64,000 nucleotides of DNA, from assembly GCA_027077805.1 (NCBI GenBank), contig JALWTS010000004.1, positions 35,552 to 99,551 on the forward strand, given 5' to 3'. How positions within the stretch are numbered: the stretch's first letter is position 1; each line of letters starts with the position of its first letter. Positions 49,438 through 59,121 of the stretch are shown piece by piece. The notes under the pieces are model-generated. The model was not told the origin of the DNA. It searched no databases and saw nothing but the letters and a program-made list of their open reading frames with translations. Source of the stretch: Gammaproteobacteria bacterium. GTDB lineage: Bacteria; Pseudomonadota; Gammaproteobacteria; JABHGC01. The position numbers and the translations under genes are program-made.

Positions 49438-50250
49438 ATGGTAAGAGATTACAAACCAAGACCAACACGAAGTAAAAAGACCAATAAAAAACCGGTGTTA
49501 GCATGGATTGGAGGCGCATTGGGTTTGTTTTTAGGAGTAGGCATAACGGTACTCGTCCCGTTTTTTTACTCAGATCAGGTGACACCCTCAACCGTTGCTT
49601 TATTAGAACAAAGTAAACCGCCTTCAGTGGAATTCGTGGATAAATCAAAACAGGAAACTAAGCGAAGCGAAACACATCAACCAAGTTTTGATTTTCATTA
49701 TGTATTAACACAAGAATCCAATATTAAGCCGTTAAAATTTGAACCCGTGTCTGAGTCTGAATTAATGTTAAAACCAGCGATTCCAACGCAAAAGACAAAT
49801 CCAAACACCACTGAAAAAACAAGCCAAGTAGCGAGGCAACTCACCGAAAAGAAAGTGGAGAAACAAGGTACCGCAAAGAAAATAGGCAACAAAAAAGTCG
49901 CCTCGAATTTGCCACAACGCTCACCAACCGTTGAAACCGTACTCAAACAAGCGGTCGCACATAAAGAACCAGTCGTCAATGCTCAAGAAGAACAAGCGGT
50001 GAGTATCCAGCGTCAAACTCAATATTTGCTCCAGGCAGGGACATTTGCTCAGGCGAGTCAAGCCGATGCCTTAAGGGCAAGATTAATTTTATCGGGTTAT
50101 ACGGCTAAAGTGAAAAAGATTTATCGGGCAAACCAGTTAAGTTATCGAGTCTATGTTGGGCCATTTGATTCTAAAAAACAGCAAATGAATGCAAAATATG
50201 CCTTATTGCAAGAAAAAATTCGGGCGTATCCACGAACAGTGAGCTACTAG
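49438..50250 (+). CDS. FtsN-like SPOR domain protein
   Basis: 270 residues. A basic cytoplasmic N-terminus (RDYKPRPTRSKKTNKK), one membrane helix (about 25-45), a long charged low-complexity linker, and a C-terminal SPOR domain (YLLQAGTFAQASQADALRARL, YRVYVGPFDS). This is the layout of FtsN, the late divisome protein that binds denuded peptidoglycan, and ftsN often follows priA in gammaproteobacteria. Preceded by GGGGAAG. Confidence 0.8.
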   Translation: MVRDYKPRPTRSKKTNKKPVLAWIGGALGLFLGVGITVLVPFFYSDQVTPSTVALLEQSKPPSVEFVDKSKQETKRSETHQPSFDFHYVLTQESNIKPLKFEPVSESELMLKPAIPTQKTNPNTTEKTSQVARQLTEKKVEKQGTAKKIGNKKVASNLPQRSPTVETVLKQAVAHKEPVVNAQEEQAVSIQRQTQYLLQAGTFAQASQADALRARLILSGYTAKVKKIYRANQLSYRVYVGPFDSKKQQMNAKYALLQEKIRAYPRTVSY

Positions 50251-50258
50251 GTTTTCTT

Positions 50259-50870
50259 ATGAGTCAGGGAAGTTTATATATTATTTCCGCACCTTCGGGT
50301 GCGGGAAAAACCAGTTTAATTCAAGCCTTATTACAACAATCGGATACGATTGAAGTAGCCGTCTCTCATACGACACGAACTCAGCGCGCAGGTGAGGTTG
50401 ATGGCAAGGATTACCATTTTATTTCGGTGGCTGAATTTGAAGCCATGATTCAACAACAGCAGTTTTTAGAATATGCTAAGGTGTTTGATAATTATTATGG
50501 GACGGCAACGGCAAATATTGCTGAGTTATTGCAAACACACGATGTGATTTTAGAAATTGATTGGCAAGGTGCCAGACAAATTCGCCAGCAATGGCAAGAA
50601 TGTCTCTCCGTTTTCATTTTACCTCCTTCTAAACAGACTTTATTGCAGCGATTACAATCCAGAGGTCAAGATAGTCCTGACGTGATTCAACGCCGAATGC
50701 AGCAAGCCAAAGATGAAATGTCGCATTATCATGAATTTGATTATATTGTTGTTAATCAAGACTTTGAATTAGCTTTAGCTGAGTTGCATAGTATTTTTCA
50801 GGCACAAGGTTTACGCTTGGCAAAACAACAAATTCGGCACAAGACCTTATTAAGTGCTTTATTGCAATAA
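50259..50870 (+). CDS. gmk: guanylate kinase
   Basis: 203 residues: P-loop SAPSGAGKTSLIQ, SHTTRTQRAGEVDGKDYHF (GMP binding), EIDWQGARQI. Phosphorylates GMP. It begins 8 bases after the SPOR gene; rpoZ and spoT follow as in E. coli. Confidence 0.97.
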   Translation: MSQGSLYIISAPSGAGKTSLIQALLQQSDTIEVAVSHTTRTQRAGEVDGKDYHFISVAEFEAMIQQQQFLEYAKVFDNYYGTATANIAELLQTHDVILEIDWQGARQIRQQWQECLSVFILPPSKQTLLQRLQSRGQDSPDVIQRRMQQAKDEMSHYHEFDYIVVNQDFELALAELHSIFQAQGLRLAKQQIRHKTLLSALLQ

Positions 50871-50915
50871 CAATTCTTGTTATGATTAGTGTAATGAGTT
50901 TTTTGGAAGAAAATG

Positions 50916-51137
50916 ATGGCAAGAGTAACCGTAGAAGACTGTTTAGATCATGTGGATAATCGTTTTGAGTTAGTCTTAGTGGCAACGAAACGGGCAAGAG
51001 CATTAAAAAATGGTGCGGAGCCACTGTTAGCTTGGGAAAATGATAAAGTAACGGTCATGGCACTGAGAGAAATTGCATTAGGTATGATTGATAAAGAAGG
51101 ACAAGCGAGAACGGTTGCCAAGCTCTCAATTGTATAA
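50916..51137 (+). CDS. rpoZ: RNA polymerase omega subunit
   Basis: 73 residues from ATG 50916 ([17 protein letters not shown]); the ATG at 50913 is only 3 bases from GGAAG. KRARAL and [10 protein letters not shown] complete the family signature. Omega folds the beta' subunit and is part of the ppGpp site. Confidence 0.96.
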   Translation: MARVTVEDCLDHVDNRFELVLVATKRARALKNGAEPLLAWENDKVTVMALREIALGMIDKEGQARTVAKLSIV

Positions 51138-51209
51138 AACATTTGATTTCATTAAAACGATTAAAAATGTAACTAAGCGTGTTATTCCTCATAACAAATA
51201 GGTGCTGGG

Positions 51210-53363
51210 ATGAATGCAGTTGTTGGCGAACCCAAACGCTTTTTAATAAGCGATCTATGTGAACATTTAGAACACTATTTGCCTGAGGATGCCATTCGAG
51301 AGATTTATAGTGCTTATTTGTTTGGAGCGGAGGCTCACGAAGGGCAATATCGAGTGTCAGGCGAGCCTTATATTTATCACCCGATTGCGGTCGCAAAAAT
51401 TTTGTCGGATATGCGTATGGATAAGGCGACGTTGATTGCGGCTATTTTGCATGATGTGATTGAAGATACGCATGTTTTAAAAGAAGACATTGTTAAAAAC
51501 TATGGTTCAGAAGTGGCGGAATTGGTTGATGGGGTGAGCAAATTAACCAAAGTTAAGTTTAAATCAAAAGCGGAACAGCAAGCGGAAAACTTTCGCAAAA
51601 TGTTATTTGCCATGTCCCGAGATATTCGGATTATTATTATCAAATTAGCGGATCGATTGCATAATCTACGCACTTTAGGGAGCATGCCTGCTCATAAACA
51701 ACATCGCATTGGGAAACAGACCTTGGAAATTTATGCCCCGATTGCGCATCGTTTAGGGATTCATACCATTAAATTAGAATTAGAAGAACTGAGCTTTCGG
51801 GCGGCGTATCCTCGGTTTTATCGTCGTTTAGTCAAACAAATGCAAAACGTTGAAATGAGGCAAACGCAACAATATTCCATTGCTGAAATGCGTCATGCTG
51901 TCGAAACGGTGCTACAACAAGAACAGTTAAATTTCCAGTTAATTACTCGTCAAAAGCATGTTTATAGTTTATATTGTAAATACAAACATAAGCAGTCTCT
52001 TAATGTCGCTTATAATGTGCATGGCTTACGCATTATTGTTGAAACCGTGAATGACTGCTATTTAGTATTAGGATTAATGCACCGTCTTTATAAACCACAA
52101 CCGGGTCGTTTTAAAGATTATATTGCGATTCCAAAAATAAATGGTTATCAAGCGTTGCATACGGTGTTGGTCAGTCCTTGGGGCAATATTGATATTCAAA
52201 TTCGTTCGCAAGAAATGAATAAAATTGCGGAAGTTGGAATTGTATCGCATTGGTTATATTGTCGTGAGTCATCTCATCACGATTATCCCGATCATATTCA
52301 GGCCAATCGTTGGTTGAATGATTTATTGACCATGCAAGAAAATTCAGATAGCACGATTGAATTTATTGAAAATGTTAAAGTTGATTTGTTTCCCAATGAA
52401 GTCTATGTCTTTAGTCCTGCGGGGGAAATTTTTAAATTGCCCCGAGGGGCAACTATGGTTGATTTTGCTTATGCCGTGCATACGGATGTTGGGAATACTT
52501 GTTTAATGGCAAGGGCCGATTCTAATTTGGTTCCCTTACAAACGCCCGTCCAAAATGGACAGACCATAGAAATCACTACGACACCTGGTGCGAAACCTAA
52601 TCCCGCATGGTTAAATTTTGTGATAACGGCGAAAGCACGTTCTAATATTCGTACCTATTTAAGACGTTCAACGAAAGGGGATGCCATTCAATTAGGACGA
52701 CGCTTATTAAAGAAAGAATTAAGTTATTTTGACTTAGACGTGGATAATTTAGCCACTGTGCTAGTTGAGCAGATTGTAAACGATTATCATTTGTCTAGTT
52801 TGGACGATTTATTTGCAGACATTGGTTTAGGTCGGCAATTAGCACCCTTAGTTGCAAGACGATTTTCTTGTGTGAATGATGCGACAATTGATAATTCACA
52901 ACCGTTGGTCATTTGCGGTACAGAAGGTGCGGTGATTAATTTTGCTCATTGTTGTTATCCCATTCCAGATGATCCTATTGTTGCCTTTGTGGTCGAAGGG
53001 GTTGGTCTTAAGGTTCATCATGCGAATTGTCGGTATATTTGGGAACAAAAACAACAACACCCCTCGGAACGATGGTTAGATATTGAATGGAGTAAGCAGT
53101 TAGACAATCGAGAGTTTATTACTGAAATTCGTGTCTATGTTGTCAATCAGCGTGGCGTATTAGCCCGAGTTGCGGGTGAAATTTCTCGGGAAGGGTCTAA
53201 TATTGAAAACGTACATAATGAAAGTTTAGATGGTCATAATTCATTAATTATTTTGACGATTACCGTGTTAAATCGCTTACATCTCGCCAATATTATGCGA
53301 AGAATTCGAGCCATTCCTGCGGTTGTTAAAATTGTCAGAACGCGTGGTTTCGTCAAAAATTAA
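51210..53363 (+). CDS. spoT: bifunctional (p)ppGpp synthase/hydrolase SpoT
   Basis: 717 residues. HD hydrolase domain with ILHDVIEDTHV and KLADRLHNLRT; synthetase domain with GRFKDYIAIPKINGYQALHT; TGS domain (VFSPAGEIFKLPRGATMVDFA split) and C-terminal ACT domain (VVNQRGVLARVAGEISREG). Both active sites look intact. Between rpoZ and recG as in E. coli, though the trmH gene usually in between is replaced by ridA here. Confidence 0.96.
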   Translation: MNAVVGEPKRFLISDLCEHLEHYLPEDAIREIYSAYLFGAEAHEGQYRVSGEPYIYHPIAVAKILSDMRMDKATLIAAILHDVIEDTHVLKEDIVKNYGSEVAELVDGVSKLTKVKFKSKAEQQAENFRKMLFAMSRDIRIIIIKLADRLHNLRTLGSMPAHKQHRIGKQTLEIYAPIAHRLGIHTIKLELEELSFRAAYPRFYRRLVKQMQNVEMRQTQQYSIAEMRHAVETVLQQEQLNFQLITRQKHVYSLYCKYKHKQSLNVAYNVHGLRIIVETVNDCYLVLGLMHRLYKPQPGRFKDYIAIPKINGYQALHTVLVSPWGNIDIQIRSQEMNKIAEVGIVSHWLYCRESSHHDYPDHIQANRWLNDLLTMQENSDSTIEFIENVKVDLFPNEVYVFSPAGEIFKLPRGATMVDFAYAVHTDVGNTCLMARADSNLVPLQTPVQNGQTIEITTTPGAKPNPAWLNFVITAKARSNIRTYLRRSTKGDAIQLGRRLLKKELSYFDLDVDNLATVLVEQIVNDYHLSSLDDLFADIGLGRQLAPLVARRFSCVNDATIDNSQPLVICGTEGAVINFAHCCYPIPDDPIVAFVVEGVGLKVHHANCRYIWEQKQQHPSERWLDIEWSKQLDNREFITEIRVYVVNQRGVLARVAGEISREGSNIENVHNESLDGHNSLIILTITVLNRLHLANIMRRIRAIPAVVKIVRTRGFVKN

Positions 53364-53426
53364 TGGAGGGGAGATGGCACATTCGCACTAGCACTAGCAA
53401 TAATGTAATGAAATTAGGAATAACTT

Positions 53427-53810
53427 ATGCGTGAAATGATTACCACCGATGGTGCGCCTAAAGCAATTGGCACTTATTCTCAAGCAGTTAAAGTTGGTGA
53501 TACCGTTTATTTATCAGGGCAAATTGCCTTAGACCCGGAATCAATGGAATTGCTTGCCGAAGAGATGGAAGGGCAATTACATCAGGTTTTTAAAAATTTA
53601 CAAGCGGTTACGATTGCCGCGGGAGGGAGTTTAGCCGATATTGTAAAACTTAATATTTTTTTGGTTGATTTAAGTTATTTTCCGCTGGTGAATCAAATTA
53701 TGGCCGATTATTTTCAGTCACCTTATCCTGCCAGAGCGGTGGTTGGGGTGGCAAGTTTGCCAAAAAATGCTTTAGTTGAAATGGATGCGGTTATGGTTTG
53801 CTGTGCTTGA
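53427..53810 (+). CDS. ridA: RidA family enamine/imine deaminase
   Basis: 127 residues: [26 protein letters not shown] split over two motifs, [10 protein letters not shown], and [21 protein letters not shown] with the conserved Arg and Glu. It clears reactive 2-aminoacrylate. Its TGA overlaps the recG ATG. Confidence 0.95.
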   Translation: MREMITTDGAPKAIGTYSQAVKVGDTVYLSGQIALDPESMELLAEEMEGQLHQVFKNLQAVTIAAGGSLADIVKLNIFLVDLSYFPLVNQIMADYFQSPYPARAVVGVASLPKNALVEMDAVMVCCA

Positions 53811-55900
53811 TGATGGAATCGAATGCAAGCGATTGGTTAAAACAGTCTGTCATGAATCTAAATCGAGTCGGTTCGCAAATGGCGGAACGTTTATCTCGAT
53901 TGCAGATTTATACCTTACAGGATTTATTATTACATTTCCCTAGTCGTTATCAAGATAGAACTCGCATTAGTCCCATTGGCAGTGTGCGTTTGGGTGATCA
54001 GGTGGTGATTGAAGGGTATATTGATGTGGCGGAATTAAAAATTCGTAAAAAAACCTCACTATTATGTCAAATGAGTGATGGCACTGGATCGATTGTGTTA
54101 CGGTTTTTTCATTTTACCGCAAGACAACGTGGTAGTTTAGTGCGTGGGGCGAAAATTCGTTGTTTTGGGGAGGTGAGAAAAGGGCCTTATCAGTTGGAAA
54201 TGGTGCATCCAGAATATACTTTATTATATGAACAAAGTTCCGTGGATGTGGAGGAATCACTCACCCCTATTTATCCTTTATCGGAAGGTTTACATCAAAA
54301 AACCTTACGACAATTAACCGACCAAGTATTAGCGTTAATGGCACAACTCCCTGTTGACGAATATTTGCCGGAATCCTTATTAAAGCGACTTAATTTCCCA
54401 AGTTTTTGTCATGCGGTTGGTTTTTTGCATAGGCCGTCACCCGATGCTTGTTTAGCCGACTTAGAGGAAAAAAAACATCCTAGTCATAAACGTTTAGCCT
54501 TTGAAGAATTACTTGCCCATCAATTAAGTTTACGCTTATTGCGTAAAGAGCTTAAAAAATACCGAGCACGACCTTGTCATGTTTCGCCTGAGGATATTAA
54601 TGATTTTTTGCTGACTTTGCCGTTTGATTTAACCTATGCTCAAAAACGAGTGATTGCGGAAATATGGCAGGATTTAGTACAGCCTCATCCTATGATGCGT
54701 TTGGTGCAAGGCGATGTTGGTTCTGGAAAAACCATTGTGGCTGCTTGTGCGGCATTATATGCGATTAAATCCGGTTGTCAGGTGGCATTAATGGCACCGA
54801 CTGAAATTTTAGCGGAACAACATTTAAGAACGTTTCAATTATGGTTTAAGCCATTAAATATTGAAGTCGCATGGTTGGCAGGACGACAAAAAGTCAAACA
54901 ACGTAAGCATAGTTTAGAGAAGATTGCCTCAGGGGTTGCTCAGTTTGTTGTTGGGACGCATGCTTTATTCCAAGAAGATGTGAGCTTTGCCTGTTTAGGT
55001 ATGACCATTATTGATGAGCAACATCGATTTGGCGTACATCAGCGTTCGGCCTTAAGAGATAAGGGGGTGAAACAAAATTGTTATCCTCATCAATTAATTA
55101 TGACAGCCACACCTATTCCTAGAACGTTAGCCATGACAGCTTATGCGGATTTAGATTATTCAGTCATTGATGAATTGCCTAAAGGTCGTACGCCTATTAC
55201 TACCATCGCAATTCCAGATACAAGACGTGAAGATGTGATAGAGCGGGTTTATAATGCGTGTAAGAAAGGGAGTCAGGCGTATTGGGTTTGTACCTTAATT
55301 GAAGAATCCGAAGTGTTGCAATGCCAAGCGGCAGAAGATACTGCCGCATTATTGCGTCGTCTCCTGCCTGAATTAAATATTGCCTTGGTTCATGGTCGGA
55401 TGCGACCGGAAGAAAAAGATAAGGTGATGCATACGTTTAAAGAAGGGGATGCCGATTTATTAGTCGCAACGACGGTCATTGAGGTTGGGGTTGACGTACC
55501 CAAAGCCAGTTTAATGATTATTGAAAATGCCGAACGTTTCGGTTTAGCACAATTGCATCAACTGCGTGGTCGGGTAGGACGAGGGGCGGAAAAAAGTCAT
55601 TGTGTATTAATGTATCGGGCGCCATTATCAGAGATTTCTCATAAGCGTTTAGCAACCTTACGCCACACCACCGATGGCTTTGAAATTGCACAACATGATC
55701 TTGCGATTCGAGGACCAGGGGAATTATTAGGAACGAAACAAACTGGTATGCTCATGTTTCGAGTGGCGGATCTGGTGAGAGATCAAGATTTGTTGGCAGA
55801 GGTGAAAAAAACCGCAGAAATATTGGTACAAACCGATCCCGATTATTGTCAGTTAGTCATTGAACGCTGGTTGCGTCAACCTAAATTAGAACAAGCTTAG
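53810..55900 (+). CDS. recG: ATP-dependent DNA helicase RecG
   Basis: 696 residues from ATG 53810, sharing a base with the ridA stop (TGATG); ATG 53813 is equally possible. N-terminal wedge domain with OB fold (LLLHFPSRYQDRT), helicase motifs RLVQGDVGSGKTIV, IIDEQHRFG, MTATPIPRTLA, and RGRVGRG. It acts on stalled forks and Holliday junctions. Confidence 0.96.
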   Translation: MMESNASDWLKQSVMNLNRVGSQMAERLSRLQIYTLQDLLLHFPSRYQDRTRISPIGSVRLGDQVVIEGYIDVAELKIRKKTSLLCQMSDGTGSIVLRFFHFTARQRGSLVRGAKIRCFGEVRKGPYQLEMVHPEYTLLYEQSSVDVEESLTPIYPLSEGLHQKTLRQLTDQVLALMAQLPVDEYLPESLLKRLNFPSFCHAVGFLHRPSPDACLADLEEKKHPSHKRLAFEELLAHQLSLRLLRKELKKYRARPCHVSPEDINDFLLTLPFDLTYAQKRVIAEIWQDLVQPHPMMRLVQGDVGSGKTIVAACAALYAIKSGCQVALMAPTEILAEQHLRTFQLWFKPLNIEVAWLAGRQKVKQRKHSLEKIASGVAQFVVGTHALFQEDVSFACLGMTIIDEQHRFGVHQRSALRDKGVKQNCYPHQLIMTATPIPRTLAMTAYADLDYSVIDELPKGRTPITTIAIPDTRREDVIERVYNACKKGSQAYWVCTLIEESEVLQCQAAEDTAALLRRLLPELNIALVHGRMRPEEKDKVMHTFKEGDADLLVATTVIEVGVDVPKASLMIIENAERFGLAQLHQLRGRVGRGAEKSHCVLMYRAPLSEISHKRLATLRHTTDGFEIAQHDLAIRGPGELLGTKQTGMLMFRVADLVRDQDLLAEVKKTAEILVQTDPDYCQLVIERWLRQPKLEQA

Positions 55901-55914
55901 GATTAGCAAATATT

Positions 55915-56457
55915 ATGAGTAAATGGAAATTGCCTCAACAAGTGAGACACGATCAGTTACCGATGGAGCTTAAGTCATGGTTGTTTCATTCAGGCTCTTT
56001 AACTCATCGTTTGTGTCGTGTTTGTCCACAACCCTTTCAAGTCAAGGTGAGACAACAAAAATGGCAACGGTTTTTGCGAGAGGAATGGCAAGTTTTTCAG
56101 TTTAAAGGTCATCCGTGGGGGATGGTAAGAGAAGTCGATTTGTATTGTGGCAATATTCCTGTGGTATTTGCTCGTACAGTGATTCCTGTTACGTCATTGC
56201 AGGGTAAATTACGTCAGCTATTATACTTGGGGAGTAAACCTTTAGGGGAAGTCTTATATTCTTGTGCCAAGGTGCAACGGTGCCAGTTAATGATAAGGAA
56301 TTTTACAGCAAATGATGGATTTTACCAAAAAGCGTGCTTGCCTCTTGAGGATGGCGATAAACCCGCTAATATTTGGGCAAGACGTTCTTTATTTTTCTTA
56401 TTTGGGCAACCCTTATTGGTAAGTGAGTTATTTTTACCTATGGTATTGACATTATGA
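55915..56457 (+). CDS. ubiC: chorismate-pyruvate lyase
   Basis: 180 residues: SWLFHSGSLTHRLCR, EWQVF, VDLYCGNIPVVFARTVIP (active-site Arg), LGEVLYS and WARRSLFFLFGQPLLVSELFLP (Arg and Glu). It removes pyruvate from chorismate to give 4-hydroxybenzoate for ubiquinone. It overlaps ubiA by 4 bases (ATGA). Confidence 0.93.
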   Translation: MSKWKLPQQVRHDQLPMELKSWLFHSGSLTHRLCRVCPQPFQVKVRQQKWQRFLREEWQVFQFKGHPWGMVREVDLYCGNIPVVFARTVIPVTSLQGKLRQLLYLGSKPLGEVLYSCAKVQRCQLMIRNFTANDGFYQKACLPLEDGDKPANIWARRSLFFLFGQPLLVSELFLPMVLTL

Positions 56458-57326
56458 CGGTTTTATCACAATCACAATTCTATCAATATATTTTATTAAT
56501 GCGTTGGCATAAACCCATTGGCATTTTTTTATTATTATGGCCTACTTTGTGGGCTTTATGGATAGCGAGTCAAGGTCCGCCTGATTTAAAAATTTTGGTG
56601 ATTTTTGTGTTAGGCGTGATTATTATGCGTTCGGCAGGTTGTGTGATCAATGATTTTGCGGATAGAAACATTGATCGTCATGTCAGTCGCACGAAACAAC
56701 GGCCATTAACCGCAGGGAAAGTATCGGTAAAAGAAGCCATAGGTTTATTTATTGTTTTATGTTTATTGGCATTTGTTTTAGTATGGTTTTTAAATCCATT
56801 GAGCATTGCTTTCTCTTTTTTAGCGTTGGGTTTGGCAATTTTATATCCGTTTATGAAACGCTATACATTTTACCCGCAAATTTTTTTAGGACTGGCCTTT
56901 GGTTGTGCGATTCCTATGGCGTTTGCAGCTGAAACGAATCAAGTGCCAATGCTTGCTTGGTGGTTGTTTTTAGCCAATTTATTATGGGTAGTGGCGTATG
57001 ATACTATGTATGCTATGGCAGATAGGAACGATGATTTAAAAATTGGGGTAAAATCAACCGCTATTGTGTTTGCTGAGTATGATCGTTTGATTATTGGCTG
57101 TTTACAATTCGCAATGTTATTGATATTGGCATGGATTGGGGATCAATTGCATTTTACTTGGATTTATTTTGGCTTTTTAGTATTGGCACTCGGCTTGGCA
57201 ATCTATCAACAGCTATTAATCAAAGATCGCCAACCCCAGCAATGTTTTCAAGCCTTTTTAAATAATCATTGGCTGGGTATGGCCATATTTTTAGGGTTAT
57301 TTATTGACAAATTCCCGTTGCTCTAA
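56454..57326 (+). CDS. ubiA: 4-hydroxybenzoate octaprenyltransferase
   Basis: 290 residues, about nine helices. The two Asp-rich prenyl-diphosphate motifs are NDFADRNIDRHVSRT and DTMYAMADRNDD. Membrane enzyme that prenylates 4-hydroxybenzoate. Coupled to ubiC. Its last 26 bases overlap the 3' end of the convergent gene. Confidence 0.96.
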   Translation: MTVLSQSQFYQYILLMRWHKPIGIFLLLWPTLWALWIASQGPPDLKILVIFVLGVIIMRSAGCVINDFADRNIDRHVSRTKQRPLTAGKVSVKEAIGLFIVLCLLAFVLVWFLNPLSIAFSFLALGLAILYPFMKRYTFYPQIFLGLAFGCAIPMAFAAETNQVPMLAWWLFLANLLWVVAYDTMYAMADRNDDLKIGVKSTAIVFAEYDRLIIGCLQFAMLLILAWIGDQLHFTWIYFGFLVLALGLAIYQQLLIKDRQPQQCFQAFLNNHWLGMAIFLGLFIDKFPLL

Positions 57327-58161
57327 ATTGATCGACTAATGCTTGTGCTTCGGCTAGGGTTAAGCCATTATCAAAGGCATTTTTTAATAGGCCATTTAAG
57401 GTTTCGATACTAGGATTATCAAGGGCAACTAGCATGGATTCTAAGGCTTGTTGTGGGCTTAAGTCTTGCATTGCTTGTTGCATGAGATCTTGTGCTTCTT
57501 CCGGTTGTGCTTGTACGGCTATCATAAAGTCAATGACCGTATCCGTTTCAGAAATAATATCATCGATAACATCGTGAGTACCCTCTGAGTTATCATTGGT
57601 GTTCGTGTGATTAAATATCACGGGATTTTGGGTATGATTATTGCCTGCTTGACGATTCAAATTTTGATGAGTACCTTGTAATAATAGACTCGCTTGTTGT
57701 TGACCACGTTTTAGCACGACTTGACGCAGTTGTTGATAAGACTGAAAGTTTTTCGGGACGGAACGTTCAAAGCGTAGTGCGGTACTAAAATTTGGATCAA
57801 GGGTTCTCGCATAGCGAAATGCTAACTTTGCTTCTCTAAATTTATTTTGATCCAAAAGGTCTAAACCACGAGAAAAGGCCATAAATGCTCTCATATTGCG
57901 AGTATGAATTTGATTGATTTTTTGGCGAACATTTTGCGGTAAGTTATCCGGATCAATTTTCAAACTCTCTAATATGGTGTAAACGAGTTGTTTTTGTTGT
58001 TCAAAAATATTAAGCATCGCTGCTTTAAAATCATAACCATCTAGCATTCGTCGATTTTCGGTGGAGACCACTTGACCATCAATCCGAATATCACCTGGCG
58101 TCGCCACGGCGATAGTCCAATGGCATAAGAAATATAAAGCTAAAGCTATCCAATATCGCAT
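57301..58161 (-). CDS. exported protein, C-terminal half of a CsgG/LpoB-like domain plus TPR
   Basis: 286 residues. A signal peptide (IALALYFLCHWTIAVA, cut near residue 20) leads into GDIRIDGQVVSTEN, then KQLVYTILESLKI, IHTRNMRAFMAFSRGLDLLDQNKFREAK with TPR character, and a C-terminal part with coiled-coil/helical pieces and a Thr/Asn-rich linker. In CsgG/LpoB-like TPR lipoproteins the segment beginning G-x-x-R-I-D-A-x-L-V-D follows immediately after the strand that ends the preceding gene here. I therefore read the two genes as two halves of one module, both exported. The start ATG overlaps the upstream stop (TAATG). Confidence 0.6.
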   Translation of the reverse strand: MRYWIALALYFLCHWTIAVATPGDIRIDGQVVSTENRRMLDGYDFKAAMLNIFEQQKQLVYTILESLKIDPDNLPQNVRQKINQIHTRNMRAFMAFSRGLDLLDQNKFREAKLAFRYARTLDPNFSTALRFERSVPKNFQSYQQLRQVVLKRGQQQASLLLQGTHQNLNRQAGNNHTQNPVIFNHTNTNDNSEGTHDVIDDIISETDTVIDFMIAVQAQPEEAQDLMQQAMQDLSPQQALESMLVALDNPSIETLNGLLKNAFDNGLTLAEAQALVDQFRATGICQ

Positions 58162-59006
58162 TATTTTTCGTCCACTTTTAAATTACTAAAAATTAATTTC
58201 TCGGCTTTCATTATCTTACCTGCTCTTATCATAGTTTTTTCATCTGTCAGTTTCGTTTTTGATAAGGCGATTTCATTTAAAATATATTGCATTTTTTGAC
58301 GTTCTAATACTTTTAGATTAGGGACTTTTGATAAATCAGTGATCACTAATGCTGTAATTCCTTTGGCAAAGGCATTGTATTTTTTATCACTTTTGTTATT
58401 AAAACTAAATACGGCGACTGAATTGGGTTCAGGGGGTTGTTCACTCATTTGAGCTTCTAAATCTAGGGCTGTTTTAACTTCTTTGTCTAAATTATTTTTC
58501 TTTAAAAACGCCAGATTGCTAGGAACATCGTTTTTTTCGGCTTCTTTGGGTGCGAGTTCGACATATTTTTCCCAATGTTGAATGGTTTTCTCAGGATTAT
58601 CTTGTTCTAATGCGATTAGACCTAAATAATAATGAGAAATCGCATTGTTGGGGGAGTTTGTTTGAATTTTTTGGAAGGCTTGTTTCGCTTGATCCCAATC
58701 TTTCGCTTTAAAGTAAGTCAGTGCTTGCTTTAATTTTATCGCGTCGGGTGATAATTGTTCAGACGGCACTAATGTTTGGGTAACTTTTTGTGATTTTTGG
58801 GGGTTTTTAGCGGGGGTAGGAGCGATGGCAAGGTTTTTTTGCTTGTGGTTAGTATTATCCCCATTGCTTGTGCTTTGATTACTTGTTTGAGTATCTTCTT
58901 GTGAGTCCATTTGATGGTTAACCGTTGCTTGGTCATGGTAAGAGATTGTTTTAGGACTTTGACAGGCCATTAAAAACAACGGTAAGAGTAGTATCCAATG
59001 ATTCAT
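58161..59006 (-). CDS. lipoprotein with TPR and N-terminal half of a CsgG/LpoB-like domain
   Basis: 281 residues from ATG 59006 (an in-frame ATG at 59018 precedes it). Lipobox LFLMAC; lipidation at the Cys. A Ser/Thr/Asn/Lys-rich linker (to about 90) is followed by TPR repeats (ALTYFKAKDWDQAKQAFQKI, HYYLGLIALEQDNPEKTI) and then SVAVFSFNNKS, FAKGITALVITDLSKVPNLKVLER, with the chain ending KAEKLIFSNLKVDEK. That ending is where a CsgG-like domain would go on; it continues, in another frame and after a second signal peptide, in the next gene. Confidence 0.65.
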   Translation of the reverse strand: MNHWILLLPLFLMACQSPKTISYHDQATVNHQMDSQEDTQTSNQSTSNGDNTNHKQKNLAIAPTPAKNPQKSQKVTQTLVPSEQLSPDAIKLKQALTYFKAKDWDQAKQAFQKIQTNSPNNAISHYYLGLIALEQDNPEKTIQHWEKYVELAPKEAEKNDVPSNLAFLKKNNLDKEVKTALDLEAQMSEQPPEPNSVAVFSFNNKSDKKYNAFAKGITALVITDLSKVPNLKVLERQKMQYILNEIALSKTKLTDEKTMIRAGKIMKAEKLIFSNLKVDEK

Positions 59007-59018
59007 TCGTATTCTCAA

Positions 59019-59121
59019 ATGTGTTTTGTGGTATTATCGTGAGTATAATATATTATTATAATATGATTTTCTCAAGATTTTAATATCTTCATAAAAGATA
59101 CCAAATTTCTCCAAAGGATTT
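59019..59121. promoter_or_regulatory. AT-rich divergent promoter region
   Basis: On the minus strand TTGAGA (59075-59070), 17 bases, TATATT (59052-59047) would serve the lipoprotein gene. On the plus strand the tract TATAATATATTATTATAATAT offers several -10-like boxes for the giant repeat protein, whose AAAGGA ribosome site is at 59113-59118. Confidence 0.4.
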
